Part shown: positions 9,686 through 17,686 of the stretch, piece after piece
Position numbering within the stretch: the first letter of the stretch is position 1
How the letters are laid out: each line of letters begins with the position of its first letter
Assembly (NCBI RefSeq): GCF_024756255.1
Contig: NZ_JANUHB010000002.1
Coordinates: 1,178,001-1,242,000, forward strand
Source: Massilia agilis
Lineage (GTDB): Bacteria > Pseudomonadota > Gammaproteobacteria > Burkholderiales > Burkholderiaceae_D
DNA length: 64,000 bases
Reading direction: 5' to 3'
The notes under the pieces: model-generated
The model's database searches: none
The model's input: the letters and a program-made list of their open reading frames with translations, nothing else
What the model was told of the DNA's origin: nothing
Position numbers and translations under genes: made by a program

Positions 9686-9718
9686 AAAAAAAAACAGCCG
9701 CGCTTGCGTGCGCGGCTG
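9686..9718 (-). terminator. Intrinsic terminator of csbD
   Basis: On the minus strand a perfect 9-bp stem CAGCCGCGC/GCGCGGCTG with a 6-base loop, followed by nine T. It lies 25 bases after the csbD stop. Confidence 0.9.
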
Positions 9719-9742
9719 CCCTTTGTGAAAAGCTCGCTGAAA

Positions 9743-9922
9743 TCAGCGGTTGCCTTTGTTGACGGCGTCCTTCAGGTCGCCCCACTTCTCTTGCACTTTG
9801 CCTTCGGCTTGGTTCGACAGGCCTTCGGTCTGCTGCTGGCTGCTGCCAGTGACCTTGCCGACCTCTTCCTGAATTTTGCCGCCGATGTCTTTGGCTTTGC
9901 CTTTGATTTGGTCGTCGTTCAT
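9743..9922 (-). CDS. CsbD-family stress protein
   Basis: 59 residues starting MNDDQIKGKAKDIGGKIQEE and ending KWGDLKDAVNKGNR. The hydrophilic, Lys/Glu-rich sequence with KGKAKD near the N-terminus and W(G)DLKD near the C-terminus is the CsbD-like pattern. These small soluble proteins accumulate under general stress; their molecular role is unknown. GAGGT lies 7 bases before the ATG, and a strong terminator follows, so it is a monocistronic unit. Confidence 0.88.
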   Translation of the reverse strand: MNDDQIKGKAKDIGGKIQEEVGKVTGSSQQQTEGLSNQAEGKVQEKWGDLKDAVNKGNR

Positions 9923-10001
9923 TTGGATTACCTCGCTCTGTCGTTGAAACGAGTCTTTATCCTACGCCGAACCACGCATGCGGTCCGTACGCCAGGTAAC
10001 A

Positions 10002-10619
10002 CTAGCGTTTGCGCCAAACGCTGGCGAGCCAGGGCTGCTGGTCGCGAGGTAATCCTGTTGGACGGTAATAGTGTTCCACTGGAAGAAAGCCGGCGGCGGT
10101 GAGGTAGCGTTCCCAAGTGTCGTAGTCATAGTAGCTGCCGTAGCGAGGACCGTTCCAGCCTTCTTCGTTGTGTCCGCGGGGATTGGAGCTGAACAGGACG
10201 CCGCCAGGCTTCAGCGCGGCATGCAGGTCGGCCAGCACCTTGGGCAGCGCGGCGCTGGGAACGTGGAACAGGACGGCGTTGGCGAAGATACCGTCAAAGG
10301 TTTCATGCGGCAGCTGCAGGTGCAGCAGGTGCTGGTGCCAGACTTCGCAGCCGCTGAAGCGACGTGCCATGTGGACGAATTGTTCACAGCCGTCCAGGCC
10401 AATGGCGTGGTGGCCGCGCGCGGTGAAGGTTTTCAGGTCGCGGCCGGGTCCGCAGCCAAGGTCGAGGATCGTGAAAGGCGGCTCGGCTTCGATGGCGTTC
10501 AGGAGCGCATCGATATTCTGGCTGACGTCGTGGTCGATGGTGCCGGCGAAGAAGGCGTCGGCGGTGTGCTCGTAGTGGGCGAGCGTTTTGTTGGTGATGT
10601 CGTCGAGTTGGTCACTCAT
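10002..10619 (-). CDS. Class I SAM-dependent methyltransferase
   Basis: 205 residues of a Rossmann methyltransferase. The SAM-binding motif I is ILDLGCGPGRDLKTF near residue 50, and the acidic residue of motif II follows in AIGLDGCEQ. The post-motif FDGIFANAVLFHVPSAALP resembles ubiquinone/menaquinone-type methyltransferases, but the substrate cannot be told. The ATG at 10619 has GGAG five bases upstream; an upstream in-frame start would add residues coded by a family B repeat. It is separated from csbD by its own short gap. Confidence 0.85.
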   Translation of the reverse strand: MSDQLDDITNKTLAHYEHTADAFFAGTIDHDVSQNIDALLNAIEAEPPFTILDLGCGPGRDLKTFTARGHHAIGLDGCEQFVHMARRFSGCEVWHQHLLHLQLPHETFDGIFANAVLFHVPSAALPKVLADLHAALKPGGVLFSSNPRGHNEEGWNGPRYGSYYDYDTWERYLTAAGFLPVEHYYRPTGLPRDQQPWLASVWRKR

Positions 10620-10627
10620 GTTCGCTC

Positions 10628-10818
10628 CGTCGTCCCGACGCAAGTCGGGACCCATGCTGAGGTTGCGGTGTGCCAGCGTTGGCAGTATCGCATGCTCAGT
10701 ATGGATCCCGGCGGGGCCGCCGAGGATTCGCCGGGACGACGGTTTGAGCGTCAGCTCCAGTGGATGCGATACCTGCTTGCAAGCTCAGTATGGGTCCCCG
10801 CCTCCGCGGGGACAACGG
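10628..10818. repeat. Cluster of three family B palindromic repeats
   Basis: Copies at about 10628-10661 (hairpin CCCGACG/AAGTCGGG, tail ACCCATGCTGAG), 10695-10741 and 10784-10818 (hairpin CCCCGCC/GCGGGG). The first is in one orientation and the other two are inverted. They fill the gap between the methyltransferase start and the M13 peptidase stop. Confidence 0.8.
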
Positions 10819-10833
10819 GCTGAGGCTGAACTC

Positions 10834-12882
10834 TTACCAGACGCGCACGCGCTGCTCTGGCGGGAGGTACAGCTTCTCGCCGGGCTTCACGTCGAACGCC
10901 TTGTACCATGCGTCCAGGTTGCGCACGGTCGCGGTGCGGTATTGCGGCGGGGCGTGGCCGTCGGTCAGGATGCCGCGGCGCTCCGCCGCCTCGCGCATCT
11001 TGGTGCGCCAGCTGTGCGCAAAGCCGATGAAGAAGTCACGGTCGGTCGCTTCATTCGCCTTGGCCCCCATCGCGGCATGGTACGCATCGTAAGACGCGGC
11101 AATGCCGGCCAGGTCAGCCAGGTTTTCCGACAGCGTCTGCTGGCCGTTCACCGCCAGGTCCGGGAACGGTTTGTAGGCCGAATACTGCGCCACCAGCTTT
11201 TGCGATGCTTCCTTGAAGTGCTTCTCGTCTTGCGGGGTCCACCAGTTGCGCAGGCGGCCCTGGGCGTCGAACTGCGCGCCCTGGTCGTCGAAGCTGTGGC
11301 TGATCTCGTGGCCGATGATGGAACCGATCGAGCCGTAGTTGGTCGCATCCGATGCGTTCACATCGAAGAACGGCGGCTGCAGGATCGCGGCCGGGAAGTT
11401 CAGCGCGTTTTGCAGCGGCAGGTTGACGGCGTTCACCAGCTGCGGCGGCATCGCCCATTCGGTGCGATCCGGCTTCTTGCCCAGCTTGGCGATCTCGTGC
11501 GCGGTCTGGAATTCCTCGGCGTGCACGGCGTTGGCGAAGGCGTCGGTGGACGACACGGCCAGGCCCTCATACGATTTCCAGTGGTCCGGGTAGCCCACGC
11601 CCACGTACAGGGTCTTGAGCTTTTCCTTGGCCTGCGCGCGCGTGGTCGGCGCCATCCAGTCCAGCTTGTCGATGCGCTTGTCGAAGGCGGTGATGATGTT
11701 GCTCACCATCTGCTGCACGCGCGTCTTGCTCTCGGCCGGGAAGTATTTCTCGACGTAGATCTTGCCGATCGCTTCGTCCATGGCGCCGTTGGTGGCGGAC
11801 AGCGCGCGCTTCCAGCGCACCGACTGCTGCGGCGTGCCGGTCAGCGCCTTGCCGTAGAACTCGAAGCGCTGGTCGGCAAAGGCCTTGGGCAGCACGCTGG
11901 CGAAGTGGTTGATCTGGTGGAAGGCCAGCCAGTCCTTCCAGGTCGCCAGGTCGGTGCTGCGCACCAGCGAGGCTTCGCCCTTGACGGCAGTCGGGTGCCA
12001 GACGATGAACTTCTGCTGGCCGTTCAGGCGCGCAGCCTTGAAGAAGGCGTTCCAGTCCATGCCCGGCGCCTTGGCGGCGAAGTCCTTGGCGGTCCAGGTG
12101 TTGTCGGCCTTGAGGACGTCGGCCGACACTTCGCGCGTGGCGTGCGTCTGGGCGATGGCCGATTCCAGCGCGAACACGCGCTTGGCGCGGTCGTCCACCT
12201 TGTCGTAGCCGGCCAGCTTGAGCATCGCGGCAATGTGCTTCTGGTACTTGTCGCGCAGGTCGTCCATGCGCTGACTCTTGTCCAGGTAGTAGGCGCGGTC
12301 CGGCATGCCCAGGCCGCCCTGCAGCAGGTACGGCGTGTTACGTGCCGGGTCGTGCAGGCCCGGGGACACCCACAGGCCGAACAGGTTTTCGGTGTAGAAG
12401 TTGGTGGCGTTCAGCGGGTCCACGTCGGCGCGCAGGTTTTCGCCCAGCGCGCGCGTGAGGCCGGCCTTGTCCTTGATCGCGTCGATGCGCGCCAGGTAAG
12501 GCTTGAGCGGGGCGATGCCCTTCTCTTCGATCGCGCCCTCGTTCATGTAGGCGCTGTAGTAGTCCGCTACCTTGCGGGCCTCGGGGCTGAGGTCCTTCTG
12601 CCCGGCCAGCCCTTCGATCAGCTTGGCGATGCGCTGGTTGGTCTCTTCCGCCAGTTGCCCCATCGCGCCCCAGCCACTCTTGTCGGCCGGGATCTCGGTC
12701 TTGGCCAGCCAGTCACCATTGGCCCAGGCGAAGAAATCGTCGCCCGGCAGCATGGTCATGGATTTGGTTTCGGCTTGCTTGGCCGCCTCTTGCCCGGCGC
12801 TGTACGCGGGCGAAAAGGCGAGCGAGGCGCCGCACAGGGCCAGGGTGATGGCGGTCTTGATCGGTGTCCAGCGAGTTTTCAT
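10834..12882 (-). CDS. M13 family zinc metallopeptidase (neprilysin/PepO type), secreted
   Basis: 682 residues. The N-terminal hydrophobic stretch TAITLALCGASLAFSPAYSA is a probable signal peptide, so the enzyme acts in the periplasm. The large N-terminal M13 domain precedes the catalytic domain, in which the zinc motif HEISH sits in IIGHEISHSFDDQGAQFD and the third ligand is in ENLADLAGI. The C-terminus LPPEQRVRVW matches the conserved family end. M13 enzymes cleave oligopeptides. The ATG at 12882 has AAGGG upstream; the next gene on the strand is an M1 aminopeptidase, so the two may jointly degrade extracytoplasmic peptides. Confidence 0.93.
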   Translation of the reverse strand: MKTRWTPIKTAITLALCGASLAFSPAYSAGQEAAKQAETKSMTMLPGDDFFAWANGDWLAKTEIPADKSGWGAMGQLAEETNQRIAKLIEGLAGQKDLSPEARKVADYYSAYMNEGAIEEKGIAPLKPYLARIDAIKDKAGLTRALGENLRADVDPLNATNFYTENLFGLWVSPGLHDPARNTPYLLQGGLGMPDRAYYLDKSQRMDDLRDKYQKHIAAMLKLAGYDKVDDRAKRVFALESAIAQTHATREVSADVLKADNTWTAKDFAAKAPGMDWNAFFKAARLNGQQKFIVWHPTAVKGEASLVRSTDLATWKDWLAFHQINHFASVLPKAFADQRFEFYGKALTGTPQQSVRWKRALSATNGAMDEAIGKIYVEKYFPAESKTRVQQMVSNIITAFDKRIDKLDWMAPTTRAQAKEKLKTLYVGVGYPDHWKSYEGLAVSSTDAFANAVHAEEFQTAHEIAKLGKKPDRTEWAMPPQLVNAVNLPLQNALNFPAAILQPPFFDVNASDATNYGSIGSIIGHEISHSFDDQGAQFDAQGRLRNWWTPQDEKHFKEASQKLVAQYSAYKPFPDLAVNGQQTLSENLADLAGIAASYDAYHAAMGAKANEATDRDFFIGFAHSWRTKMREAAERRGILTDGHAPPQYRTATVRNLDAWYKAFDVKPGEKLYLPPEQRVRVW

Positions 12883-12960
12883 GGTGTCCCTTCTCGGTAT
12901 TATGGATTGCTGCATGCATTATCCGCGCAAGCAAGAGATCTTGCCCACGCGGATGGTATC

Positions 12961-15582
12961 TCACTTCAAGGCCGCGCCCACCTGCGGCAACAGGCGTGCT
13001 TTTTGCGTCGCGCGGATGCGCACGCCATTGCCGACACGCTGGGCTTCGACCAGTGCATCCGGGCCAAAGTTCTGACGGACATAGTTCTCCATCATGTCCG
13101 CATCGGCAGCGCGGTTCGAGGCGCTCACGACCTCGGCGAATGCGCGGTTGCTGCTCATGGCGTCGAGGTTCTTCAGCAGCTGGTCGCGGTGCTCGACCGC
13201 AAATTTCCATGCGAGGTCGAGGTGTTCGCGCGCCACGCCCGGCACGATCACGCTGGCCAGGTGCGGTGGCAGTTGCGGCGACAGCGCCAGCTGCAGGGTG
13301 CGTGCGGCCAGCGCCGGGTCTTGCGCGCTCATCAGGGCGCGGCCGAAGCGGTTGCGCTCTTCGCCGCTGGTGGTTTCCAGCGCGCGCTTGGTGAGCGCAT
13401 CGTAGGTGGCGGCGTCGGCGTAGCGGCCGGCGGTGCCGATCACGAAGTCGAGCATGGACGGGCTCACCGAGGACGGGTCCTCCAGATAGCGCGCAAAGCG
13501 GGTTTTGGCCTCGCGGATTGCTTCCTCGTCTCCGGCGCGCGCCAGCGTGGTTGCCAGCAAGGCGCGCAGGCGCTTGTCTTCGGTGGAGTCGCTTTGCTTT
13601 TCGTCCCAGCCCAGTTCGTTGAACTTGGGTTTGGCAAAGCCGATGATGAACTTGCGGATCAGCTCTTGCTGCGGCTCACCGCGCGACAGCTGGTACAGGT
13701 TGCCCAGGTTGCCCGCGATCGATTCCCACACGGCCAGGCGCTGCTCGTTGCGGTACTGGCTGACCAGGTTCAGGTAGCTGTCCAGCTGCATGCGGCCGGC
13801 GCTGACCATGGCCCAGGTGTCGGTGAGCAATTTCAGTCGCGTGGGGTCGGGCAGTTTGGGCGCCTGCGCTGCCAATGCCTGGAAGCTCTGCGGGTCGTAC
13901 TGGACGCGGAAGAAGCCCACGCTGTACGGGTCCACCACCAGCGCGCCGTCGCAGTTGGCCTGGGTCACGGTGGCGCTTGGGGTGGACAGCAGCGTGTACC
14001 CGGCCTTGCCGTTGACCGTTCCCAGCTGCACCGGCACGTTCCAGACGCGCTTGTCGGTGGCCGGCTCGTCGAGGCGGAACACTTCCTGCGACAGCGTCAC
14101 GCGACGCTTGCCGTCCACGCAGGCCTGCTCCACCTTCACCAGCGGGAAACCGGCCTGCAGCGTCCAGTCGGACGCGAGCTTGCCAACCGGCTTGCCGGAC
14201 GCCGCTTCCAGCGCGTTCCACAGGTCTTGCGAGGTGGTGTTGGAGTACTGGTGCTTGGCCATGTAGCTGCGAATGCCGCGGCGGAACGCATCCTCGCCCA
14301 GGTAGGCCTCGAGCATGCGCAGGAAGGCTTCGCCCTTCTGGTAGGTGATCGCGTCGAACGCGTTGGCGGCCTGCGCTTCGTTGTCGATCCGGGTCTGGAT
14401 CGGGTGCGTGGTCTTGCGCGCGTCGAGGTTGAGCACATATTCGCGCTCGGCAATGGCGTCCAGGTAAGGGCGCCATTCTGGGTGGAAGTGGTCCATCGCC
14501 TTGGTCGACATCCACGAGGCAAAGCCTTCGTTCAGCCACAGGTTGTCCCACCACGCCATCGTCACCAGGTTGCCGAACCACTGGTGCGCGATCTCGTGGG
14601 AGTTGACCATGAAGGTGCCCTTCTTCACCGGCACCGGGCTGCGCTTGGGATCGACCAGCAGCGCCGCCTCGTTGTACACGATGCCGCCCCAGTTCTCCAT
14701 CGCCCCGTTGAAGCCGCCGGGCACGGCGATCAGGTCGAGCTTGGGCAGCGGGTAAGGCACGCCGAAGTAATTGTTGTAGTAGTGCAGGACTTGCTTCGCA
14801 TCGGCCAGCGGCAGCGTGGCGCTCTCCTGCTTGCCGGCGGTCGTCACGACGCCGATTTCCACGCCATCCTGCTTGGCGGCCAGGCGTTCCAGCTCGCCGG
14901 CGACCAGCACCACCAGGTAGCTTGGCATCTTGGGCGTGGCGGCAAAGGAAACGCGCTTCTTGCCGCCTGGTAGCGCCTGCTGCTTGTCCACAGGCGTGTT
15001 GGAGTAGGCGCTGAAGCTGGCGGGCACGTCGATCGACAACTTGAATTTGGCGCGGAACGAGGGCTCATCCCAGGTGGGCAGCAGGCGGCGCGCGTCGCTC
15101 GGTTCCATCGTGGTGCCGATCATTTTCTTGTCAGCACCGGCAACCTTGTAATTCATGTGGAACATACCGCGCGGCTCGCGGTTGATCAGGCCGCGGAACT
15201 GCAGCGCCAGCTTGTAGCGGCCCGGTTGCAGCGGTTGGGCCAGGTTGAAGGTCACGGTCTGCTGCTGCCGGTCCAGCGACGGGACCAGCTTGAGGCCCGA
15301 GATGCCCTTGCCCGAGAGCGTGGCGCCATCGATGTCGAGGTTGTCGGCATTGAGCATCAGCGTCGATGTCTGCTTCCTGACTTCGATCTCCACGGTTTCG
15401 TCACCGCGGAAGGTGTTGGCGTCGATGTCCGGCACGATGTGTGCGACGTACTGGACGGGCAGCACGTCCTTGGGCAACTTGCCCGGCGTGGCATCGAAGG
15501 AAAACGGCGCTTCGGCCAGGGCCAACCCGGCAGTCGTGGTCAAAGTGGCAACAACTGCGGCACGCAGCAGGTGATTCTTCAT
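12961..15582 (-). CDS. M1 family zinc aminopeptidase, secreted
   Basis: 873 residues with a Sec signal peptide (AAVVATLTTTAGLALA before EAPFSF). The substrate-binding GAMEN motif is in NGAMENWGGI, and the zinc site is HEIAHQWFGN with the third ligand in NLWLNEGFAS, 18 residues later. An ERAP1-like C-terminal helical domain fills the rest. The enzyme removes N-terminal residues from peptides. The start at 15582 follows AAGGGG and is the signal-peptide start; a longer open frame upstream lacks support. It lies 78 bases upstream of the M13 gene in the same direction. Confidence 0.93.
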   Translation of the reverse strand: MKNHLLRAAVVATLTTTAGLALAEAPFSFDATPGKLPKDVLPVQYVAHIVPDIDANTFRGDETVEIEVRKQTSTLMLNADNLDIDGATLSGKGISGLKLVPSLDRQQQTVTFNLAQPLQPGRYKLALQFRGLINREPRGMFHMNYKVAGADKKMIGTTMEPSDARRLLPTWDEPSFRAKFKLSIDVPASFSAYSNTPVDKQQALPGGKKRVSFAATPKMPSYLVVLVAGELERLAAKQDGVEIGVVTTAGKQESATLPLADAKQVLHYYNNYFGVPYPLPKLDLIAVPGGFNGAMENWGGIVYNEAALLVDPKRSPVPVKKGTFMVNSHEIAHQWFGNLVTMAWWDNLWLNEGFASWMSTKAMDHFHPEWRPYLDAIAEREYVLNLDARKTTHPIQTRIDNEAQAANAFDAITYQKGEAFLRMLEAYLGEDAFRRGIRSYMAKHQYSNTTSQDLWNALEAASGKPVGKLASDWTLQAGFPLVKVEQACVDGKRRVTLSQEVFRLDEPATDKRVWNVPVQLGTVNGKAGYTLLSTPSATVTQANCDGALVVDPYSVGFFRVQYDPQSFQALAAQAPKLPDPTRLKLLTDTWAMVSAGRMQLDSYLNLVSQYRNEQRLAVWESIAGNLGNLYQLSRGEPQQELIRKFIIGFAKPKFNELGWDEKQSDSTEDKRLRALLATTLARAGDEEAIREAKTRFARYLEDPSSVSPSMLDFVIGTAGRYADAATYDALTKRALETTSGEERNRFGRALMSAQDPALAARTLQLALSPQLPPHLASVIVPGVAREHLDLAWKFAVEHRDQLLKNLDAMSSNRAFAEVVSASNRAADADMMENYVRQNFGPDALVEAQRVGNGVRIRATQKARLLPQVGAALK

Positions 15583-15778
15583 ACTTTCCCCTTCTTTTCT
15601 TGTTCTGGACCCGCCCGTCGGCGGGATCTCCCAGCTTCGACTGTAGGGAAAGCGAGGATGGGCCGCATGGCAAATGCGACAGGATGCAGAAATCGCCGCT
15701 GGAACGCATTTTTTCGGGAATGGCCGCACCGGGCGTTGGATACAGCGAAAAAAATTCAAAAATATTTGCGCGGAACCC

Positions 15779-15805
15779 TAAAGTTCGCCAAAAGACTGCC
15801 GATAC
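15779..15805 (+). promoter_or_regulatory. Sigma-28 (FliA) promoter of fliT
   Basis: TAAAGTTC (15779-15786), 11 bases, then GCCGATAC (15798-15805). This is nearly identical to the flagellar consensus TAAAGTTT-N11-GCCGATAA and sits 49 bases before the fliT ATG. It is good evidence that fliT belongs to the late flagellar regulon. Confidence 0.85.
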
Positions 15806-15853
15806 GCCCTAGAGAACCGGCAATCCGGCCGGCGTATGCAGTCGAGGTGGGCC

Positions 15854-16135
15854 ATGACCTCCAACGAAGTGCTTTCGATGTACGAAAAAATTGCCGGCCT
15901 GACAAGCGGGATGGCAATGGCGGCGCAGGCCGGCGACTGGGAACGCCTGAGTCAACTGGAAACGCGCTGCCTGATCGAACGCGCGGCCGCTTCATCCGGC
16001 ATGCCTGCGCTGCAAGGCGCCCAGCGCAGCCGCAAGGTCGAGCTGATCAAGCAGATTCTCGCCAACGACCGCGCCATCCGGGCCGTCACGGAGCCGTGGA
16101 TGAGCCGCCTGGACGCGACCATGTGCGCGCACTGA
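15854..16135 (+). CDS. fliT: FliT-like flagellar export chaperone
   Basis: 93 residues, all helical in appearance, starting MTSNEVLSMYEKIAGLTSGM. The pattern YEKIAGLTSGMAMAAQAGDW followed by RLSQLETRC is typical of FliT, which binds FliD (filament cap) and FlhDC in enteric bacteria. Family assignment rests on this N-terminal region and on the sigma-28 promoter just upstream. The ATG at 15854 follows GAGG by 8 bases. The gene is solitary: no fliD or fliS lies nearby. A strong terminator follows directly. Confidence 0.75.
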   Translation: MTSNEVLSMYEKIAGLTSGMAMAAQAGDWERLSQLETRCLIERAAASSGMPALQGAQRSRKVELIKQILANDRAIRAVTEPWMSRLDATMCAH

Positions 16136-16154
16136 GCGTTAGCCCCTCCCTAAG

Positions 16155-16182
16155 AAAAAAGCGCCCGCGAGGCGCTTTTTTT
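16155..16182 (+). terminator. Intrinsic terminator of fliT
   Basis: GCGCC/GGCGC stem with a CGCGA loop, six A before and seven T after, so it could work in either direction. It is the left arm of a larger inverted structure with the repeat and a second terminator to its right. Confidence 0.85.
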
Positions 16183-16187
16183 GTTTC

Positions 16188-16286
16188 GTAGGGTGGGCAG
16201 GTTTCCTGCCCACGCGTTCAGCAGGTGTACATGTCGTCCGCGACGCACACCTTGGTTGAACGCGTGGGCGGGAGACCCGCCCCACG
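16188..16286. repeat. Family A paired palindrome (copy 2)
   Basis: GTAGGGTGGGCAGG...CCTGCCCACGCG hairpin, a longer spacer of about 50 bases, then CGCGTGGGCGGG...CCCGCCCCAC. The right end has drifted (CCCCAC instead of CCCACCCTAC). It is the only copy not touching a stop codon. Confidence 0.8.
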
Positions 16287-16290
16287 AAAC

Positions 16291-16314
16291 AAAAAAGCGC
16301 CACACGGGCGCTTT
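16291..16314 (-). terminator. Second inverted terminator right of repeat copy 2
   Basis: On the minus strand GCGCC/GGCGC with loop CGTGT, followed by six T. It mirrors the fliT terminator and would stop transcription arriving from the FimV-like gene. Confidence 0.75.
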
Positions 16315-16566
16315 GGGGAATTCGGGAGAGCGAGCACCAGGTATCTCCTGGCGTCGCCTCGTGCCGGTTGCATCCGGCGTTTGCCGCCACTGTTGGCTAG
16401 CAAACCGCTTCCGTACTCAGGCGTTTCCTCAACGATCATCTGTTTTCCGCGCCACACTATCGGTGGTGGCTGCGCCAGATCCTGAGCCGTTTTTTCTGTG
16501 GTATATACAACCACGGCGCCAGTATAACCAAAAAGTTTGACCGTGGGGTAAATTTTTGTACCGGTG
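16315..16566. other. 252-base gap between the terminator pair and the FimV-like gene
   Basis: No gene can be supported. A minus-strand frame stays open through this stretch (containing VVVYTTEKTAQDLAQPPP and VWRGKQMIVEETPEYGSG), but it has no ribosome site and runs into the repeat. The AT-rich segment near 16520-16560 might hold a promoter. Confidence 0.4.
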
Positions 16567-17595
16567 TTATCCGGCCGCCGCTTCGCTCGCCTGGGCCTCT
16601 TGCGGTTTGGCGTCGGACGGCTCGACGCGTTTGGCCGGCTTTGCCTTTGCGCCCTTGCGCCGGCTTCTCCACAGCTGCCAGCCACCAACGAGCGCAAACA
16701 CTGCCACGCCCGCCCCCGCGATCCAACCCCAGGGCATGCCAGGCTCGGGTGGCGCCGGCTTGGTGTCCGCTGGCTTGGACGCAGGCGTCGCTGCCGCTGC
16801 AGGTTTTTCCACCTTGGGCTCGGCATGCTGCTCCGCCGGCTGATCCGTTGTGCCGGACGCGCTGTCGTGGCCCGCAGAGGCCTCCTTCTTCGCCGGCGGC
16901 TCGGGCTGCTTGGCCGGTTCGGGAGCCGCCTGCGCTTCGGCCTGCAGCGCCCGCACACGGCCTTCCAGCATGAGCAGCTTGGCTTGCAACTCGGCGTTCT
17001 TGCCATCGAGCGCCGCGCACACGGCTTCGGCCTTGGATGGCTCGCGCCGGCAGGCTGCTTCAGGCTGGGGCCGGGGCTGGGGCCGGGGCAACGGGACGGC
17101 TTGTGGACGCGCCGCTTTCGACTTGGCCCAGGCCAGCGGCGGCGGCGCCGGCTCCCTGGCGGCGACCGGCAGCGACACCGGGGCCGTCACGGGCGCCGGA
17201 GGCGTTGGGTCGGGAGTGAACCACAAGGTTGCCAGCCGTACTGTCTTCTGGCCACCTTCGGTCAGTTCGAGGTACACGTGCAGGTGCTCGCCCTCGACCG
17301 GCTTGAGTGAGGTCAGGTGCAGGAACTGCTTGCCGTCGCGCCGCATCACATTCATGTTCAGCGATGAAAGTACAGCTGGCATGTCGATCCCCGCGCCCTG
17401 GTACACATCGCGGCTGGCCAGTCGCGCCTGCACGCCGGCGGCCTGATCCTGGAGCGATGTCAGCTCGATATCGGCAACCAGCTGCTGGCCGATGTACGAG
17501 TTCACTTTCACCTCGCCAAGCTCGACAGCACTCGCCTGCGCGGCGGCGCAGGCAAAGATGAAGCTGGCAGTGTGTCGAAGGAAGCGGCGGGCCAT
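16567..17595 (-). CDS. FimV/HubP-like N-terminal domain protein, short form
   Basis: 342 residues. A signal-like N-terminus (FIFACAAAQASA) precedes VELGEVKVNSYIGQQLVADI, the opening of the FimV N-terminal periplasmic domain (about residues 24-140). A Pro/Ala-rich linker, a short coiled coil (ELQAKLLMLEGRVRALQAEA) and one membrane helix (GWIAGAGVAVFALVGGWQLW) followed by basic residues complete it. FimV and HubP are polar landmark proteins that recruit pili and chemotaxis complexes but are usually far longer with a cytoplasmic TPR domain, absent here. No clear Shine-Dalgarno is seen at 17595. It may be a divergent paralogue. Confidence 0.7.
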   Translation of the reverse strand: MARRFLRHTASFIFACAAAQASAVELGEVKVNSYIGQQLVADIELTSLQDQAAGVQARLASRDVYQGAGIDMPAVLSSLNMNVMRRDGKQFLHLTSLKPVEGEHLHVYLELTEGGQKTVRLATLWFTPDPTPPAPVTAPVSLPVAAREPAPPPLAWAKSKAARPQAVPLPRPQPRPQPEAACRREPSKAEAVCAALDGKNAELQAKLLMLEGRVRALQAEAQAAPEPAKQPEPPAKKEASAGHDSASGTTDQPAEQHAEPKVEKPAAAATPASKPADTKPAPPEPGMPWGWIAGAGVAVFALVGGWQLWRSRRKGAKAKPAKRVEPSDAKPQEAQASEAAAG

Positions 17596-17686
17596 GAAAA
17601 AGTGCGGTCGATTTGTGTCCTAAGCGTAATTAACGGGCGCTGGAGTAAACTCTTTAGTCCGATTGCACAATTGACAGGATGGCGTG

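Noticed and set aside
10620..10655. Longer N-terminus (GPDLRRDDG) for the methyltransferase
   Set aside because: Those residues are translated from a family B repeat; a well-placed ribosome site supports the ATG at 10619.
10588..14973. A 1461-codon open frame on the plus strand
   Set aside because: It lies antisense to the M13 and M1 peptidase genes, which have complete catalytic motifs; long antisense frames are expected at this GC content.
16218..16560. Minus-strand frame with VYTTEKTAQDLAQPPP
   Set aside because: No start with a ribosome site, and its end reads through a terminator and a family A repeat.
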